From NCBI RefSeq assembly GCF_900109645.1, contig NZ_FOBG01000001.1, forward strand, positions 310,001 through 374,000: a DNA stretch of 64,000 bases. Direction: 5' to 3'. The position numbers and the translations under genes are program-made. Source of the DNA: Duganella sp. CF402. Its GTDB lineage: Bacteria > Pseudomonadota > Gammaproteobacteria > Burkholderiales > Burkholderiaceae_D. Of this stretch, positions 61,743-64,000 are shown one piece after another (position 1 is the stretch's first letter; each line of letters opens with the position of its first letter). A model generated the notes under the pieces. The model saw only the letters and a program-made list of their open reading frames with translations, was not told where the DNA came from and searched no databases.

Positions 61743-62552
61743 ATGATGATGCGGACTTTGTTTCTGGCAGTCCTGGTGTTCCCCGCTGCGGTACTTGCGC
61801 AGGATGAACGAGATGTTGGCTATCCCACGGTTGCTGCTGCGCTGGAGGCGCTCAAGTCGCGCAGCGACGTCTCTATTTCCGTGCGGGGCGGCTGGACCAT
61901 TGTTGATGACCGGGGCGCCTCGACGCTGTGGTCATTCACCCCGCCTGATCACGCCGCATACCCCGCAGTGGTGCGACGGCAATTGGTGGAGGATAAAGGC
62001 AGCATCAGCATGAAGATGACCGCGCTCTGCCAAGCCGGTAAAACGGCCTGCGACAAGTTAATGGAGGATTTTCAAGCGTTGAACGCGCGCATGGCACAGA
62101 GCATCGCGCCTAAATGGCAGCCTGGTGGCGACCAAAAGGAACGTGTCGAGGCACAGAGCCGCAAGTACTTTTCTTTGAAGCAGGGCGGGCAATATCAGGA
62201 GGCGTATGCGATGCTGACCCCGGCTCAGCAACAGCAGATACCGTTTGCGCGCTGGAGTTTCCTGGCGCAGGACTTTAATGCGCGAGCGGGACAGCTAGTC
62301 AGCCTCGACATCAAACAAATCACTTGGTATCACAACCCACCGCAGGCCGCTCCCGGTACGTATGCGGCAGTCGACTTCTCCGGTGCTTATGCCAATACCA
62401 GTCTTTATTGCGGCTACATCGTACTGAATGAGCAGGCTGATGGCGCATTTCTCATCGTGCGCGAAGAGCAAAACGTGATCGACAATGAAACCGCCAGTAA
62501 GCTCAAGCCCGGCGAGCTGGACGCATTGCGGACGCAGTTCAAATGCAAGTGA
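61743..62552 (+). CDS. DUF4019-like exported protein
   Basis: A 269-residue protein with a Sec signal (LFLAVLVFPAAVLAQ). The C-terminal half, from QSRKYFSLKQGGQYQEAYAMLTPAQQQQIPFARWSFLAQDFNARAGQL to the end, matches the DUF4019 idea of a small periplasmic fold. Three consecutive ATG codons at 61743-61751 leave the exact start open. Function unknown. Confidence 0.75.
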   Translation: MMMRTLFLAVLVFPAAVLAQDERDVGYPTVAAALEALKSRSDVSISVRGGWTIVDDRGASTLWSFTPPDHAAYPAVVRRQLVEDKGSISMKMTALCQAGKTACDKLMEDFQALNARMAQSIAPKWQPGGDQKERVEAQSRKYFSLKQGGQYQEAYAMLTPAQQQQIPFARWSFLAQDFNARAGQLVSLDIKQITWYHNPPQAAPGTYAAVDFSGAYANTSLYCGYIVLNEQADGAFLIVREEQNVIDNETASKLKPGELDALRTQFKCK

Positions 62553-62637
62553 ATCTGGCCAAGCCGGCATCGCGGCAGCGAGGATCGAGCAGGCTAAAAC
62601 AGGTAGTTACGCCCCATCGTTGTGCACCCAATCGGTG

Positions 62638-62671
62638 AAAAAAAAGCCACCAGATTGCGCTGGTGGCTTTT
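62638..62671 (-). terminator. Rho-independent terminator of the DEAD-box helicase gene
   Basis: AGCCACCAG and CTGGTGGCT pair over nine bases around a six-base loop; on the minus strand a run of eight T follows. It lies 24 bases past the helicase stop. On the plus strand four T follow, so it may also end the DUF4019 transcript. Confidence 0.85.
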
Positions 62672-62694
62672 GATGTACAAGCTAACGGGCCGGA

Positions 62695-63999
62695 TTAACG
62701 GTCGCCGTAGCTGCGACGTGGACGGTCGCTGTTGTACGGGTTGTTGGCTTTGAAGCCAGGGCCTTTGTAGCCTTCGCTCGAGCCGGTCACGCCGTCACGG
62801 CGTGGCGCGCCGCTTGGCTTGCTGAACGAACGCTGGCCTGGCTTGGCGCCGCCACGGTTGTCGCCCGGCTTCCAGCCGCCTGGACGCGAGGTGCGTGGCG
62901 CGGAACCGGTTTTCTTCGGCTCGTAGCCCTCAACCACATTCACCGGAATCAGCTGCTTGGTGAAGCGCTCGATGCGTTTCACGTGCATGCCTTCAGCGTG
63001 GTTCACCAGCGAGATTGCCTGACCGTTGCGGCCAGCGCGGCCGGTACGGCCGATGCGGTGCACGTAGTCTTCCGGGAACTTCGGCAGGTCGTAGTTGAAC
63101 ACGTGGGTGATGGTCGGCACGTCGATACCGCGGGCGGCAACGTCGGTGGCGATCAGGATCTTGACCTGGCCGCGGCGCAGGCTGTCCAGGGTGCGGTTAC
63201 GCGCGCCCTGGTGCATGTCGCCGTGCAGCGCGGCAGCCGAGAAACCGGCGATGTTCAGGCGGTCGGCGATGGTGTCGGCGTCACGCTTGGTGGCGGTGAA
63301 CACCACAGCCTGGTCCAGCGACTCGTCGCGCAGCAGGTGGTCCAGCAGGCGGTTCTTGTGCGACAGGTCGTCGACGAAGTGCACGCGCTGGGTGATGTTT
63401 TCATGCTTGTTGGCCGCGCTCATGATCTGGATGATCTGTGGCTCTTTGGTGATGCGGCGCGCCATGTTGCCGACCACGCCATCCAGCGTGGCCGAGAACA
63501 GCATGGTTTGACGGGTCGACGGGGTCGCTTCGACGATTTTCTCGATGTCGTCGATGAAGCCCATGTCCAGCATGCGGTCGGCTTCGTCCAGCACCAGGAT
63601 TTCCAGTTGCGAGAAGTCGATCTTGCCCGATTCCATGTGGTCGATCAGGCGGCCAGGGGTGGCCACCAGGATTTCAGGATTCTTGGCCAGCAGTTGCATC
63701 TGTTTTGGATATGGCATACCGCCCAGGATCGACACGGCCTTGATGCGGCGCAGGTTGACGCTGTATTTGTCGGTATTGGTGGTGACTTGCAGCGCCAGTT
63801 CGCGGGTCGGGGTCAGCACCAGCATTTTCGGCTGGGCGGCTTTGAAACGCGGACGCTCGTTGCGGGCACGGGCGGCTTGCGCTTCCTGGTTAGGGGTTTT
63901 GCCGGCAGGGGCCGGCTCGATAGCGGCCAGACGGTGCAGCGACGGCAGCATGAAGGCTGCAGTCTTGCCGGAACCGGTCTGGGAGGATACCAACAAGTC
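62695..63999 (-). CDS. DEAD-box ATP-dependent RNA helicase, N-terminus outside window
   Basis: The last 434 residues of a RhlE-like helicase; the gene continues past the window end and its Q motif is not seen. Visible motifs in order: I SSQTGSGKTAAF, Ia PTRELALQV, Ib TPGRLIDHM, II DEADRML, III FSATLDG, IV VFTATKRDAD, V IATDVAARGIDVPTITHVFNYDLP, VI HRIGRTGRAGRNG. A basic Gly/Arg/Ser-rich tail (PRTSRPGGWKPGDNRGGAKPG and after) would bind RNA. Such helicases assist ribosome assembly and mRNA decay, often at low temperature. Ends in a strong terminator. Confidence 0.93.
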   Translation of the reverse strand, partial: DLLVSSQTGSGKTAAFMLPSLHRLAAIEPAPAGKTPNQEAQAARARNERPRFKAAQPKMLVLTPTRELALQVTTNTDKYSVNLRRIKAVSILGGMPYPKQMQLLAKNPEILVATPGRLIDHMESGKIDFSQLEILVLDEADRMLDMGFIDDIEKIVEATPSTRQTMLFSATLDGVVGNMARRITKEPQIIQIMSAANKHENITQRVHFVDDLSHKNRLLDHLLRDESLDQAVVFTATKRDADTIADRLNIAGFSAAALHGDMHQGARNRTLDSLRRGQVKILIATDVAARGIDVPTITHVFNYDLPKFPEDYVHRIGRTGRAGRNGQAISLVNHAEGMHVKRIERFTKQLIPVNVVEGYEPKKTGSAPRTSRPGGWKPGDNRGGAKPGQRSFSKPSGAPRRDGVTGSSEGYKGPGFKANNPYNSDRPRRSYGDR

Positions 64000-64000
64000 C

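Overview
The window is G+C-rich, tightly packed bacterial chromosome with no rRNA, tRNA, CRISPR array, phage or complete insertion sequence that I can see. Gene content (ornithine-lipid acyltransferase, alanine/lysine/proline-rich histone-like protein, FdhD with a YdeP-type oxidoreductase, ergothioneine genes plus an EgtB paralogue beside selD, many c-di-GMP proteins) suggests a betaproteobacterium of the order Burkholderiales, most likely Oxalobacteraceae (Massilia/Duganella-like). That placement is inference; no 16S is present.

Layout. 1-6.4 kb: 3' end of a PaiB-like gene, a 186-bp element with 31-bp terminal inverted repeats that carries a perfect FNR-type site, a SET-domain protein overlapping tail-to-tail a CHASE-PAS-GGDEF-EAL protein, a spermidine-synthase-like protein, a small unknown and a membrane GGDEF protein with a GGAEF motif. 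6.4-13.1 kb: exopolyphosphatase; a coupled unit of periplasmic binding protein, hybrid histidine kinase and response regulator; the histone-like protein; and olsB, preceded by four 11-bp-spaced PHO-box-like units. 13.1-22.4 kb: fdhD behind a hairpin that covers its ribosome site, a TonB-dependent receptor, an orphan binding protein, the YdeP-like molybdoenzyme with a divergent small regulator, a DUF1348-TetR pair with a candidate operator, and a PAS-GGDEF-EAL protein. 22.4-27.6 kb: DUF1501/DUF1800 exported pair, a secreted unknown, a YdeI-like protein and a small AT-rich HTH gene.

27.7-40 kb: a five-gene PhnDCEE-type importer operon with a second LolD-like ATPase, divergent from egtD-egtB (ergothioneine); an MCP; leuA with a probable Leu-rich leader peptide; and selD divergent from an EgtB/SenA-type gene in which two of three predicted iron-ligand histidines are replaced. 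No senB-like selenosugar synthase is seen. 40-49.5 kb: exported amidohydrolase, lipoprotein, a DUF885 protein translationally coupled to a GT1 glycosyltransferase, an A+T-richer patch of four small genes, and a Tat-exported nucleoside hydrolase.

49.5-64 kb: malic enzyme and glutamate dehydrogenase behind a LysR gene with an adjacent LysR-type palindrome; marR-MFS-lysR; a cation/proton antiporter; DUF3297; an ECF sigma factor with a two-helix membrane protein and an MFS transporter; DUF5694, DUF4126, aquaporin Z, DUF4019; and a partial DEAD-box RNA helicase leaving the window.

The most notable points are the altered SenA-like protein beside selD, the PHO-box array at olsB, the mobile-looking element with an FNR site, and the leuA leader peptide. 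No gap longer than 300 bases lacks an assigned feature.
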